The notes under the pieces were generated by a model. It had not been told where the DNA came from. It saw nothing but the letters and a program-made list of their open reading frames with translations, and searched no databases. Below, piece by piece: positions 26,336 through 35,560 of a stretch of 40,642 bases of DNA. This DNA is from Tenacibaculum sp. SG-28 (GTDB taxonomy: Bacteria > Bacteroidota > Bacteroidia > Flavobacteriales > Flavobacteriaceae). Location of the stretch: the NCBI RefSeq assembly GCF_002954385.1, contig NZ_MQVY01000003.1, positions 316,800 to 357,441 on the forward strand, given 5' to 3'. The position numbers and the translations under genes were made by a program. The number at the start of each line of letters is the position of its first letter. Position 1 is the stretch's first letter.

Positions 26336-28670
26336 ATGCTACAAACTATGAGATTACTCCTACTATTACTTTGCTTTGCAAGTTTTGCACAAGCACAAAA
26401 AACTGTTTCTGTTGGTATTCTTAGTGACAAATTGATTTCGGAGCCAGAAGATTTGGTAACGGCGATGAAAAATGAAATAAAAGCAGTTGTTGGAGAAGAT
26501 GCTACTTTAGTCTTTAAAACCGCATTAGAGAATAATTTTAGTAAAGAAAGGGCTGTTCAGAATTATCAGGAATTACTTAAGGGTAATACGGATATCATTC
26601 TTGCCTTTGGAGTGGTAAACAGTATTGTGCTGCACCAAGAGACGAGCTTCCCGAAACCAACTATTGTTTTCGGAACCGTAAATAAAGATTTTATTAACCT
26701 CCCTGTAGCACAAAAAACATCCGGGCAAAACAATATTACCTATCTTATTGCTCCTATGTCCTATAAAGAAGATTTATCGGTTTTTAAAACACTATATGAT
26801 TATAAAAAATTAGGAATTATCGTTGATGAATTTCTTCCCAAAACACTCCCTGTACAAGAATTATTTGCGTCGTACTTTAAGGATACCGAGAACGACTTTA
26901 CCCTAATTCCAATAACGGAAACTACCAATTGGGAAAACGAATTAGAAGGCATTGATGCCGTGTATTTAGCAGGAGGATTTTATTTAAAAGAGGCAGAAAG
27001 AAGCGCCTTAATTAATGCGATAAATGCTAAAAAATTACCTTCTTTTTCTGCCTTTGGGATACGAGATGTAGAACGTGGCATTTTAGCTACTAACCAACCC
27101 GATACGAATACAGAACAATTTTTTAGAAGAATTGCCTTGAGTGTAGAAGACATTATTGCCGGTAAGAATCCTTCCGAACTCCCGATGTACATTGATTACA
27201 AACGAAAATTAAGCATTAATTTTACTACTGCCTCTGAAATTGATTTTCAAGTACGGTACAGCATGCTCGGTACTGTTAATTTTATGGGTGAGGCCTCTAT
27301 TACAAATTCTGAGGTATCCTTAAGTATTATGGATATCATGAATGGAATTCTCAATAAAAATTTAGCCCTACAAGTAGAAAAAAATCTGTAGCATTAGCTA
27401 GCCAAGAAGTAAAAACTGCTAAGAGTACTTTTCTTCCGGATGTTACCGCAAATGCAAATGTAGTGTACATAGACCCAGAGCTTGCAAAAGTATCTAACGG
27501 TTTAAATCCAGAGTTTTCTACCAACGGTAATATTGCAGCACAGCAGCTGTTGTATTCGGAAAGTGCAGTTGCCAATATTGCTATTCAAAAAGAGCTTGAA
27601 AAAGCACAAGAAGAAATTTATAACACGGCTGAATTAGATGCCCTATTTAATGCTTGTAATGCATACTTTAGTGCGCTTATCTTGAAAACAAATGCTAAAA
27701 TTCAAAATCAAAACTTACAAATTACAAAGAGAAATTTAGAATTAGCAGAACAAAACTTTGATGCTGGCGCTAGTGGTAAATCGGATGTGTTGCGTTTTCG
27801 AAGTCAGCTTGCACAAAATACGCAAAGTTTAATCCAAGCGAGTAATGCGTTTAAACAGTCGTTAAACACCATAAACCAACTACTAAACAACGAGATTTCT
27901 AACCCTATAGATTTAGAAGATGCCGAGTTATCGGAAGGTGTTTTTAAAGAATATAATTACCAGAAATTGTTTACGCTGTTAGACGATCCTAAAATACAAA
28001 CCAAGCTCATAGCGTTTCTTGTGCAGGAGCAAAAATCAATGCGCCAGAACTAAAAACCATAGGGTATAACATCGATGCCGTCGATAGAAATTATAAATTA
28101 AATGGGTACGGGAGATTAATCCCTACCATCGCCCTCCAAGGACAATACAACCACTTATTCTCACAATCGGGAGAAGGGGTTGGTTCTATCAGTGGCCTAA
28201 CACCTCCAGACAGCAATTACAATGTAGGTCTTAATATTTCGTTACCTATTTTCCAGCAGAACAGAAGAAATATCAATAGGCAAACTGCAAAAATTCAAGG
28301 GGAACAATTAAGTACACAAAAAGAAGATATTGCATTGCGTATTGAGAAAAATGTAAATGACGTTGTGTTAGAACTCGTCAATCAAATCTCCAACATACAG
28401 ATTTCTAAAATTGCCGAAGAAACCGCAAAAGAAAGTTTAGATTTAACGCAAAATGCCTATGAAAACGGTGCCATTCCCGTAATTCAACTCATTGACGCAC
28501 AAACAAATTACCTGCGATCACAATTGGCAAGTGCTACGGCAAATTACAATTATTTAATTACCTCAATGCAATTAGAGAGAAGTATTGGGTATTTCTTTTT
28601 AATGCATTCAGAAACCGATAATAATAGCTTTACTGAAAGAGCTATGGAATATATTTTAAACAAAAAATAA
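26336..28670 (+). CDS. Periplasmic-binding-protein-like domain fused to TolC-type channel, two frameshifts
   Basis: Read across two missing bases this is one protein of about 778 residues: signal peptide (ending SFAQAQ); an alpha/beta domain (about 22-290) like ABC sugar/TrpX-type binding proteins (VSVGILSDKL, DIILAFGVVNS, KPTIVFGTVN, KLGIIVDEF, AVYLAGGFYL); then a two-repeat outer-membrane efflux domain (NLALQVEKKSVALASQEVK to the end). Frame breaks: an A7 run near 27388 that needs one more A, and a missing base near 28023 (LVQEQK should continue as AGAKINAPELKTIGYN). It is followed by the adaptor and pump genes. The N-terminal domain is unusual for an efflux channel. Confidence 0.82.
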
Positions 28671-28678
28671 ATACAAAG

Positions 28679-29764
28679 ATGAAGTCTTATCCTAGTAGTA
28701 TACTATGTATTATAACTCTAGCCTTATTTTTCTCCTGTAAAGAGAAAAAACAAGAAGAACCTGCTGCGTTACGACCCGTAAAATTTACAGAGGTACGTTT
28801 TTTAGGTGGTGAAAAAGTTAGAGAATTTTCTGGTACAGCGAAAACAGAAAAAATCATTAATCTGAGTTTTAGAAATAGCGGCATCATCACCAAATTTAAT
28901 CTAGAACTAGGGCAAAAAGTTAGAAAAAATGAATTGCTAGGCACCTTAGATAATGTAACTGCAAGGTTGAGCTACGAATCTTCTATTGAAGCCAAAAATA
29001 GTTCAGAATCGCAAATGAGTACTGCCAAACTCAATTTAAATAGAATACGTTCTTTATACGAAAAAGGAAGTGCCTCATTGAGCGATTATGAAGCCGCAAA
29101 AAACTCCTATAAAACTGCCATGGCAAGCTATGAATCTTCGAAGAGGAGTGTTGCTATACAAAAAGATAAAATACAGTATGGCTATTTGTATGCGCCGGAA
29201 GATGGGGTAATTGCTTCTGTTAGTGCAGAAATAGATGAAAACATTTCTCCAGGACAAATTGTTGGAGTTCTAAATGCAGGGTCTTCCATTGAAATTAGTT
29301 TAGGGTTACCAGAATCGGTGATAAACTCCGTAGAAAAAGGCATGAAAGTAGCGGTAACTTTTACTGCTATCGAAAATAAAACTTTTGATGCGAAAGTAAC
29401 CGAAGTTGCTCCGTCGATTAACTTAAACAATGCCACGTATCCTATTCGAGTTACCATTAACGAAAAAGATGAAAGAATTAAAAGCGGTATGGCAGCGACA
29501 GTTATATTTGAATTCACGAACGAAAACAAATCAGACAAAATATTGGTGGTTCCTGCAAACGCAGTTGGAGAAGATTCGGATGGTAGATTTGTATTTACCG
29601 TTAAGGAACAAGGCGATAGCGCTACAGTGGTTAAACAAAAAATTACCATAGGAGAACTTACTCCTAGTGGATTTGAAATTCAGTCTGGTTTAAAACTGGG
29701 TGAAAAAGTAGTAACAGCTGGTTTACAGACGCTACTCGACGGACAACAAGTTAAATTAAATTAA
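28679..29764 (+). CDS. RND efflux periplasmic adaptor (membrane fusion protein), lipoprotein
   Basis: 361 residues with a lipobox (LALFFSC, Cys about 20) that would anchor it in the inner membrane. The order is typical of HlyD/AcrA adaptors: lipoyl half (SFRNSGIITKFNLELGQKVRKN), alpha hairpin (about 90-165, EKGSASLSDYEAAKNSY), second lipoyl half (YLYAPEDGVIASVSAEID), beta-barrel and a membrane-proximal domain (VPANAVGEDSDGRFVFTV). It links the TolC-fusion channel and the RND pump encoded on either side, with 8-bp spacers. Confidence 0.93.
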   Translation: MKSYPSSILCIITLALFFSCKEKKQEEPAALRPVKFTEVRFLGGEKVREFSGTAKTEKIINLSFRNSGIITKFNLELGQKVRKNELLGTLDNVTARLSYESSIEAKNSSESQMSTAKLNLNRIRSLYEKGSASLSDYEAAKNSYKTAMASYESSKRSVAIQKDKIQYGYLYAPEDGVIASVSAEIDENISPGQIVGVLNAGSSIEISLGLPESVINSVEKGMKVAVTFTAIENKTFDAKVTEVAPSINLNNATYPIRVTINEKDERIKSGMAATVIFEFTNENKSDKILVVPANAVGEDSDGRFVFTVKEQGDSATVVKQKITIGELTPSGFEIQSGLKLGEKVVTAGLQTLLDGQQVKLN

Positions 29765-29771
29765 GGGGCAC

Positions 29772-32700
29772 ATGAATTTAGCCGAATTTTCGATTAACAG
29801 GAATCGTATTACTTTTACGGTTCTAACCACGATTATTATAATGGGTATGGTGTTCTATACCTCACTGTCTCGAGACAGTATGCCACCCTATACCGTTCGT
29901 GTCGCAACTGTAGTTTCTTCCTTCCCAGGATCAAGCCCGGAGAGAGTAGAACAATTAGTTACCGATAAAGTGGAGAAAATAGCGCAAGAGCTGCCCGAGC
30001 TAAAGGAGGTAAGTAGTACCTCAAGATCCGGACTCTCGGTGGTTTCTGTAGAATTAAAAGAACAAGTAAAACCCGAAGACTTACAAGCTGTTTGGGACAG
30101 ATTACGAAGAAAACTTTCCCAAATTGAAGGACTTCCTGCAGGTGTTGTACCGGTACTAAATGACGATGGAATTGGCGAAGTTTTCGGTATTGCTGTTGGC
30201 TTGGTAATTGATGGGTTTACCTATGCAGAAGCAAAAGAATATATCGATGATATTAAAGATGATTTTATCAAATTAGATTTGGCTGCTAAGGTAGAACTCG
30301 GTGGTGTACAGGACGAGCGAATCTTTATAGAATTTGACAACACACGATTAAAAGAATACGGACTCTCTTCTGCAAAACTTCAGAATATTATTGGTAATAC
30401 CAATATTTTAAGCTCGGGAGGAGAAGTTAACCTTGGAGACGAAAGAATAATCCTCGAACCTACAGGAAATTTTAACTCTTTAAAAGACATCAAAAAAACC
30501 CTGATACCGGTAGGAGACGGAACACAAATGGTATATCTTGGTGATATTACGAGAGTAACACAAGGTTATATTGACCCTCCAAAACAATTGGTAACGGTAA
30601 ATGGAAAAGAGGCAATATCGTTGCATATAAGTTTGAAAGAAGGAGCAAATATCATTCAGTTAGGAGAAGACATCGATGCTGTTATTGCAAGCTGGAAACG
30701 CACCTTACCCGTAGGTTTAGAGCTTCAAAGACTATCTTCATTAGACAATTACATCGACGATAAGATAAGTTCTTTTGTAGTTAATTTACTACAATCAATT
30801 GCAATTGTATTGCTTGTAATGCTTATTTTCCTCGGGTTTCGAACAGGAGGTATAATCGCTAGTTTAATCCCTATGGTAACCATCATGACAATCATGCTCA
30901 TGGGAACCATAGATATGGGTTTAAATCAGGTAACCCTGGCTGCCCTTATTATGGCACTTGGAATGATGGTAGATAATGCTATTGTGGTTGCAGAAACCAT
31001 AATGGTAAAAATGGAAAATGGTATTTCGGCCAAAAAAGCAGCTATTGATGCTTGTGGCGAGTTATTTACGCCACTACTCATTTCCACCTTAACCACTTCT
31101 GCAGCATTTTTAGCATTTTATATGGCGGAATCTACCATGGGAGATATCGTTGGACCAATATTCGTAGTTATTTCTTTAGCGCTTTTATCATCATGGATCA
31201 TTGCGTTAACCGTAATTACACTGCTTTGCTTCTTGTTTTTAAAAGTAACACCGAAAGAAGAAAAGAAGGAAACGTTTATTGACAAAACCATCTATGCTTT
31301 AAAAGTGCAATACAAAAACCTAATATTAAAAGCATTGCAAATTAAAGGTATTGTTCTTTGTAGTATTGTTGGTCTTTTCATTGCTTCTCTTTTTGGTTTT
31401 GGATACATTCCTTTTGTATTCTTCCCAGATAGTGATAGAAATATGGTAACCGTAGACATCAACCTGCCACAAGGAACGAGAATTGAAGCCACACAAAAAG
31501 TAATTAAAGATATTGAAAGTTATATTGTAAAAGAATTACTAGTAACCAAAGACAGAGAGAACGGAATTTCAGATTGGTCTTCGTATATCGGTGCAGGACC
31601 CGAATCTTATGATTTAGGGTATACTACCGATGAACCAGACCCGAGTTATGCCCACATTCTTATCAATACCTCCAACTTCATTTACAACAATGAAATGGTA
31701 GAGAAGCTAGATAATTACTGTTATAACAATTTCCCAAATGCAGATATTAAAGTTGGCTTACTAGGTTCGGGAGGCGGAGGAACTCCCATAGAAATTAAAA
31801 TTTCTGGAGAAGACCCGGATGTACTGGCAAAACTTTCAGAACAAACCAAACAAAAATTAAAAACCCTCTCAGGAACGAAAAACGTAAAAGACGATTGGGG
31901 GCCAAAAACGAAAAAGTTCGTAGTTAATATTGATCAAAATAAAGCGCAGTTAGCTGGTGTTACTAGTTCGGATATCGCCACCTCTTTACAAACCGTTTTA
32001 AGTGGTTTTAAAACAGGAGAATATCGAGAGGATGATAAATCTATTCCTATTTTAATGCGAAGCGACGACAGCCAACAACAAACGCTAGCCTCTATTGAAA
32101 CACTTAATATTTACGCCCAAAATACCGGAAGAAGTGTACCGCTACTCCAAGTAGCAAGTATTTCTCCAGAATGGCAATACGCTAAAATTAAACGCTTAGA
32201 TATCGACCGTACTATAAATGTTAGTAGTGAATTAACGGCCAATGGAAATGCCTCTCAGGTTATGAGTCAAATAAAACCACATTTACTAGAAGTATCTAAA
32301 GAATGGCCAGAGGGGTACACCTATAAATTCGGAGGAGATGCTGAAAATACGGCAGAAAATATGGGAGCAGTAATAAGTTACTTGCCTCTTTCTGGATTTA
32401 TTATTCTCTTGCTTTTAATCATCCAGTTTAACTCTGTACGGAAAACCTTTATGGTTGCGGCTACCATTCCTCTTGGTATTATTGGAGTGGTTATTGGTCT
32501 ATTAATTTTTGGAGAGCCTTTCGGATTTATGCCTTTCTTAGGAGTGATTTCGCTTGCTGGAATTGTCATCAATAATGCCATTGTACTTATTGACAGAATT
32601 CAGATTGAAGAAAACGAACTAAAAAGACCAATCGAAGATGCCGTTATAGCGGCATGTTTACAGAGATTTAGACCCATACTTTTAGCAACATTTACCACGG

Positions 32701-32882
32701 TGCTAGGATTAATACCACTGTATTTAAGTGGTGGTGAAATGTGGGAAGGAATGGCAGTAAGTATTATGGTTGGTTTACTTTTCGGAACCGTAATCACCTT
32801 GTTGTTTATTCCTTTGTTGTACAGTGTATTGTACAAAGTGAATTACAAAGGATATCAGTTTTCAGAAGAATTATTAGAGTAG
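29772..32882 (+). CDS. RND family efflux transporter permease
   Basis: A 1036-residue proton-driven pump of the AcrB/MMPL superfamily, HAE type. Twelve transmembrane helices in the 1+5 / 1+5 pattern: first helix at about 13-31, helices 2-6 at about 335-500 with the proton-relay segment MALGMMVDNAIVVAET (Asp near 400), second set from about 525 and 875 on. Two large periplasmic porter domains carry FPGSSPERVEQLVTDKVE and GSGGGGTPIEIKISG. It forms a tripartite exporter with the upstream adaptor and channel; the substrate cannot be told. Confidence 0.95.
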   Translation: MNLAEFSINRNRITFTVLTTIIIMGMVFYTSLSRDSMPPYTVRVATVVSSFPGSSPERVEQLVTDKVEKIAQELPELKEVSSTSRSGLSVVSVELKEQVKPEDLQAVWDRLRRKLSQIEGLPAGVVPVLNDDGIGEVFGIAVGLVIDGFTYAEAKEYIDDIKDDFIKLDLAAKVELGGVQDERIFIEFDNTRLKEYGLSSAKLQNIIGNTNILSSGGEVNLGDERIILEPTGNFNSLKDIKKTLIPVGDGTQMVYLGDITRVTQGYIDPPKQLVTVNGKEAISLHISLKEGANIIQLGEDIDAVIASWKRTLPVGLELQRLSSLDNYIDDKISSFVVNLLQSIAIVLLVMLIFLGFRTGGIIASLIPMVTIMTIMLMGTIDMGLNQVTLAALIMALGMMVDNAIVVAETIMVKMENGISAKKAAIDACGELFTPLLISTLTTSAAFLAFYMAESTMGDIVGPIFVVISLALLSSWIIALTVITLLCFLFLKVTPKEEKKETFIDKTIYALKVQYKNLILKALQIKGIVLCSIVGLFIASLFGFGYIPFVFFPDSDRNMVTVDINLPQGTRIEATQKVIKDIESYIVKELLVTKDRENGISDWSSYIGAGPESYDLGYTTDEPDPSYAHILINTSNFIYNNEMVEKLDNYCYNNFPNADIKVGLLGSGGGGTPIEIKISGEDPDVLAKLSEQTKQKLKTLSGTKNVKDDWGPKTKKFVVNIDQNKAQLAGVTSSDIATSLQTVLSGFKTGEYREDDKSIPILMRSDDSQQQTLASIETLNIYAQNTGRSVPLLQVASISPEWQYAKIKRLDIDRTINVSSELTANGNASQVMSQIKPHLLEVSKEWPEGYTYKFGGDAENTAENMGAVISYLPLSGFIILLLLIIQFNSVRKTFMVAATIPLGIIGVVIGLLIFGEPFGFMPFLGVISLAGIVINNAIVLIDRIQIEENELKRPIEDAVIAACLQRFRPILLATFTTVLGLIPLYLSGGEMWEGMAVSIMVGLLFGTVITLLFIPLLYSVLYKVNYKGYQFSEELLE

Positions 32883-32961
32883 CGAACTATCGGTAAATTT
32901 ATCAAACAGGAAAACTAAAGGAAGGCTGCAGGTGCACCTCATCACAGTGCGGTAAAAAGAT

Positions 32962-33756
32962 TTAAATAATGCCTTCCTTTATTAACTTGGCAACTAATTC
33001 TACAAAGTTATTGCAAGAAGATTTGGCTAAAATATTCTTTCTATGCGTACTTACGGTGCTTTCAGAAATACCCATGATTTCTCCCATGTTTTTATTGGAC
33101 AAACCAGAAGAAACAAAACGAATAATCTCCAGTTCCCTATTGGTAAACTGCGTTAAAAGTGCATCCTCAAAAATTGTATTTTTATAGGGATCTAAGCCAA
33201 CGTATGTTGGTAATGTATCGTCTAAACCAAAAAAAGAAACCGTTCTAGGGTTTATGTTTGTAATATGGCTAATATCGGTATGTATGTTAACGCTTTTTAT
33301 AATCGTATTCTTAGAATCTACCTCTAAAAGCATTGCTTGGTGGTGAATAACTCTGTACTCCTCATTTTTATCTCTTACCCGGAAGCAATACCCATTTTTA
33401 AAACTGAAAATGTTTTTTGCATAAATAGATTCTGCCGCACGAAACGATAATTCTTCGGCTTTTTGAATAAAATTAATATCGTCTGGATGAATTCGACTCA
33501 TCAGTACTTCCAAATTAAATTCTTCTAATGGTATGTTAAAATAATCTGAAATAGTACTATTCTTATTTTCCATATGTACTTGAGGGTACTCCGAAAAATT
33601 TAAAGTATAATAATAATATGGCCCTACCGATATCACTTTTCCCAATAGATTATTAAGATCTGTATTCGGAACAAAAGTTTGTTTTTTAAGCGGTTCTAGA
33701 TTCATTCTTTTAGACCACACGCCGTCTAAAAAATTTTCTTTTTTACGTAGTGTCAT
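32962..33756 (-). CDS. LuxR-type transcriptional regulator with PAS-like N-terminus
   Basis: 264 residues from ATG 33756 (MTLRKKENFLDGVWSKRMN). The N-terminal 190 residues look like a PAS sensor (DYFNIPLEEFNLEVLMSRIHPDD, then YRVIHHQAMLLEV, a PAC-like strand). The C-terminal LuxR helix-turn-helix is clear: LTQFTNRELEIIRFVSSGLSNKNMGEIMGISESTVSTHRKNI. The open frame reaches 33849, but that extension has no family resemblance. This class of regulator is widespread in flavobacteria. Convergent with the RND operon; a target is not evident. Confidence 0.88.
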   Translation of the reverse strand: MTLRKKENFLDGVWSKRMNLEPLKKQTFVPNTDLNNLLGKVISVGPYYYYTLNFSEYPQVHMENKNSTISDYFNIPLEEFNLEVLMSRIHPDDINFIQKAEELSFRAAESIYAKNIFSFKNGYCFRVRDKNEEYRVIHHQAMLLEVDSKNTIIKSVNIHTDISHITNINPRTVSFFGLDDTLPTYVGLDPYKNTIFEDALLTQFTNRELEIIRFVSSGLSNKNMGEIMGISESTVSTHRKNILAKSSCNNFVELVAKLIKEGII

Positions 33757-34075
33757 AATTTTTTGAAATTGCTGGTTTTCTCTAGAACAATAAAACCCTA
33801 CCCCCGTATAAGTATAGCCATTCATTCTATCTGAAGCATAAATATACAATAAAGAATTTTACAAGTAACTGAATAGCATGGTATTGCTTTCATTTTTTAT
33901 TTTTTCAACCAATAAAAATAGCCAAAAACAGCACTTTAAAGGAATGGTATTTCTCACAAAATATTTTTTGGTATGCGGCATACAATAGTAGTATACCAAA
34001 AGAATTTGTTTTGTAAAACGCAGGTAATAATTACAAGTTACACTGCATAGAAATGCTAAAAATAAAAGCAAAAAA

Positions 34076-34090
34076 CCTTCGGGTTATGAG
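34076..34090 (-). other. Possible att remnant: tRNA-Met(CAT) anticodon-arm fragment
   Basis: On the minus strand CTCATAACCCGAAGG equals the anticodon loop, 3' stem and following bases of initiator-type tRNA-Met. The 5' half of the stem is missing, so it is not a tRNA gene. Integrases that target tRNA anticodon arms leave such fragments. The call rests on my knowledge of the tRNA sequence, not on a tRNA in this window. Confidence 0.3.
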
Positions 34091-34140
34091 TCTGGATTTA
34101 TCAATTGATTATCAGCAACTTAACTCGAATAAAACTAAAA

Positions 34141-34164
34141 ATCGTTTACGGTATCGTTTACGGT
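34141..34164. repeat. 12-bp tandem direct repeat (2 copies)
   Basis: ATCGTTTACGGT occurs twice in a row, about 50 bp from the tRNA-like fragment. It could be integrase arm-type sites or a regulator site; it may also be chance. Confidence 0.6.
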
Positions 34165-34603
34165 AGTTATACTTAATTTATCCCTAAATATAAGGAGATT
34201 TTTACGATTAATTTTCCATTTTTAGCGAAAAGTGATTTGACTAGTTTGGGGGTATCATTTTTAGATGGTTTGTTGTAAAAAAAAATATAAAAATTGGAAA
34301 ACTACAAATAGCTTTTCCCATTCTTATTTGTTTTGTAAAAAGTAAAGATTTAGGTGAAATTTATAAGAAATAAAAACAAATATTTATAAACGTTAAGAAA
34401 TGTATTTAAACATTTAAAAAATGGTTAATAACATAATAATGATTAATTTAAATACGTACTAAAAGTATCATATGTAGGAAACTAAAATTCAACATCTCCC
34501 CTACTATTAAGGGCGCACAGCTTATAAAACTAAAAAGTATAACCTCTAAAAATGTAATTATTTTTCCAAATCAAAAATTCACTTTTTATAAAAGCTATTT
34601 AAC

Positions 34604-34611
34604 TATATTTG
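34604..34611 (+). promoter_or_regulatory. -7 box of the promoter reading into the cassette array
   Basis: TATATTTG is a consensus -7 box 35 bp before the first cassette boundary and 73 bp before the first ATG. The -33 region is T-rich without a clear TTTG. It would transcribe at least the first cassette, like an integron Pc promoter. Confidence 0.55.
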
Positions 34612-34618
34612 AAAGGTA

Positions 34619-34640
34619 AATATGTGTAATTGCACATATT
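34619..34640. promoter_or_regulatory. 22-bp near-perfect palindrome at the array's leading end
   Basis: Starting AATATGTG and ending CACATATT, with only one G-T wobble pair in 11. It lies at the expected transcription start of the promoter at 34604 and 6 bp before the first cassette boundary. It may be an operator, a 5'-UTR hairpin or part of an attI-like site. Confidence 0.55.
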
Positions 34641-34645
34641 CAATA

Positions 34646-34652
34646 GTTGTGC
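34646..34652 (+). other. Leading cassette junction (attI-like position)
   Basis: GTTGTGC marks the start of cassette 1; GTTGTGCAC is the reverse complement of GTGCACAAC at the end of that cassette (35338-35346). No attC arms precede it, so this is where an attI site would lie. Confidence 0.5.
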
Positions 34653-34683
34653 ACAAGCTAAAAGAACAACACCAAGAAACTAA

Positions 34684-35316
34684 ATGACGACAGAAAAACG
34701 ATACGAGATTTTAAATGGACTTCCACCATATGGACCGATGTACATTCCAGTTTCAGGTGACGAAGAACCATTTTACTCGGAAGGATATGTCGTGAAATTA
34801 AAGAAGTCGAACGGAGAAGAATGGGTCGCCAATTTCAGACCAGGTTGGACTGACTTTAATAACATCTTCGACTTTCCAGAACATAATATTATTGTCGTTT
34901 TCGCAGGTGGACAAGGGTACATAATGAACCCTGACGAACAGAAACCCAAAATGACTTTCGGACTGGCAATCAAAGACGTCATTCAAAAAGAAGATGGAAG
35001 CCTGATTTGCTCTGACGACATACACATTTTGGTGCTTGACAATAAAACAGGTGAAATTTGGAAAAGCGACAGAATTTCGTGGGATGGAATTAAAGATTTG
35101 AAACTCGTTGCCAACAAGATAATCGGGCAGACATATGACCCTACTAACGACAATCGACCTTGGTCTGAATTTGAAATTGATCTCGAAACGAAGGACATAA
35201 AAGGTGGTTCTTTTCAAGAATTTCTCGCAAGGAACGAACATCTTGAATTCCAACAAAATGGAATGTTAAGAGAGAAATATCAAACCGAAAAAAAACCTTG
35301 GTGGACGATTTGGTAA
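34684..35316 (+). CDS. Cassette 1: hypothetical beta-rich protein
   Basis: 210 residues, no signal peptide, not recognised. The sequence is rich in beta strands and aromatic residues: EWVANFRPGWTDFNN, IIVVFAGGQGYIMNP, DIHILVLDNKTGEIWKSDRISWDG, then WSEFEIDLETKDIKGGSF, which reads like successive blades of a propeller or a beta-sandwich. Being the first cassette, it is the only one close to a recognisable promoter (34604). Ends PWWTIW, 21 bp before its attC R'' box. Such proteins are typical integron cargo of unknown role. Confidence 0.75.
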   Translation: MTTEKRYEILNGLPPYGPMYIPVSGDEEPFYSEGYVVKLKKSNGEEWVANFRPGWTDFNNIFDFPEHNIIVVFAGGQGYIMNPDEQKPKMTFGLAIKDVIQKEDGSLICSDDIHILVLDNKTGEIWKSDRISWDGIKDLKLVANKIIGQTYDPTNDNRPWSEFEIDLETKDIKGGSFQEFLARNEHLEFQQNGMLREKYQTEKKPWWTIW

Positions 35317-35337
35317 AGGAAAAAATTAAAAAAGCCA

Positions 35338-35534
35338 GTGCACAACAAGGTGTATAGCCAATAGGGCATTTAGAGACAAATTGAAAGTCCTGTTCTTTGA
35401 GCAGGCAACGCCAAAACAAAGTTTTGACGTTTAACAGAAAGAAAATTAAAAGCAAAAACGTTTGTTTTGGCTTAGTGGTAAACCGAAAGTGAAGTGCTTC
35501 GAATCTGCTACTGTCCATACACAGAACGTTGTGG
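35338..35534 (+). repeat. attC-like site 1 (long class, 197 bp)
   Basis: R'' GTGCACAAC (35338-35346) and R' GTTGTGG (35528-35534) bound an imperfect inverted repeat; the outer arms GTGTATAGCCAATAG and CTACTGTCCATACAC pair at most positions. An internal stem AACGCCAAAAC/GTTTTGACGTT is present. It shares blocks such as AATAGGGC with site 3. Confidence 0.75.
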
Positions 35535-35560
35535 TTAATGTCCAAAAACCGAGAAATTGA

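Larger units (their letters stand above)
33757..34646. other. Long non-coding, AT-rich boundary region left of the cassette array
   Basis: About 890 bp with no credible gene on either strand. It contains a 15-bp match to the 3' half of a tRNA-Met anticodon arm (34076-34090, minus strand), a 12-bp tandem repeat (34141-34164), a promoter (34604-34611) and a palindrome (34619-34640). It is the transition from chromosome backbone to the cassette array. Confidence 0.6.

Noticed and set aside
20222..28023. Programmed frameshifting or phase variation in the ABC, permease and TolC-fusion genes
   Set aside because: Some sites are only two or three identical bases long, lack slippery heptamers with downstream structure, and the same pattern occurs in housekeeping genes such as rnhA and coxIII.
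33859..34071. 70-residue minus-strand frame left of the array
   Set aside because: Low-complexity hydrophobic translation, no promoter or family pattern, in an AT-rich gap.
33757..34646. Decayed integrase gene left of the array
   Set aside because: No frame shows the tyrosine recombinase boxes (R, HxxR, Y) that I could recognise; the region is AT-rich and full of stops.
35144..35545. Minus-strand frames over cassette 1 and its attC site
   Set aside because: They are shadows of the cassette 1 gene and of the inverted repeat; no start signal and no domain pattern.
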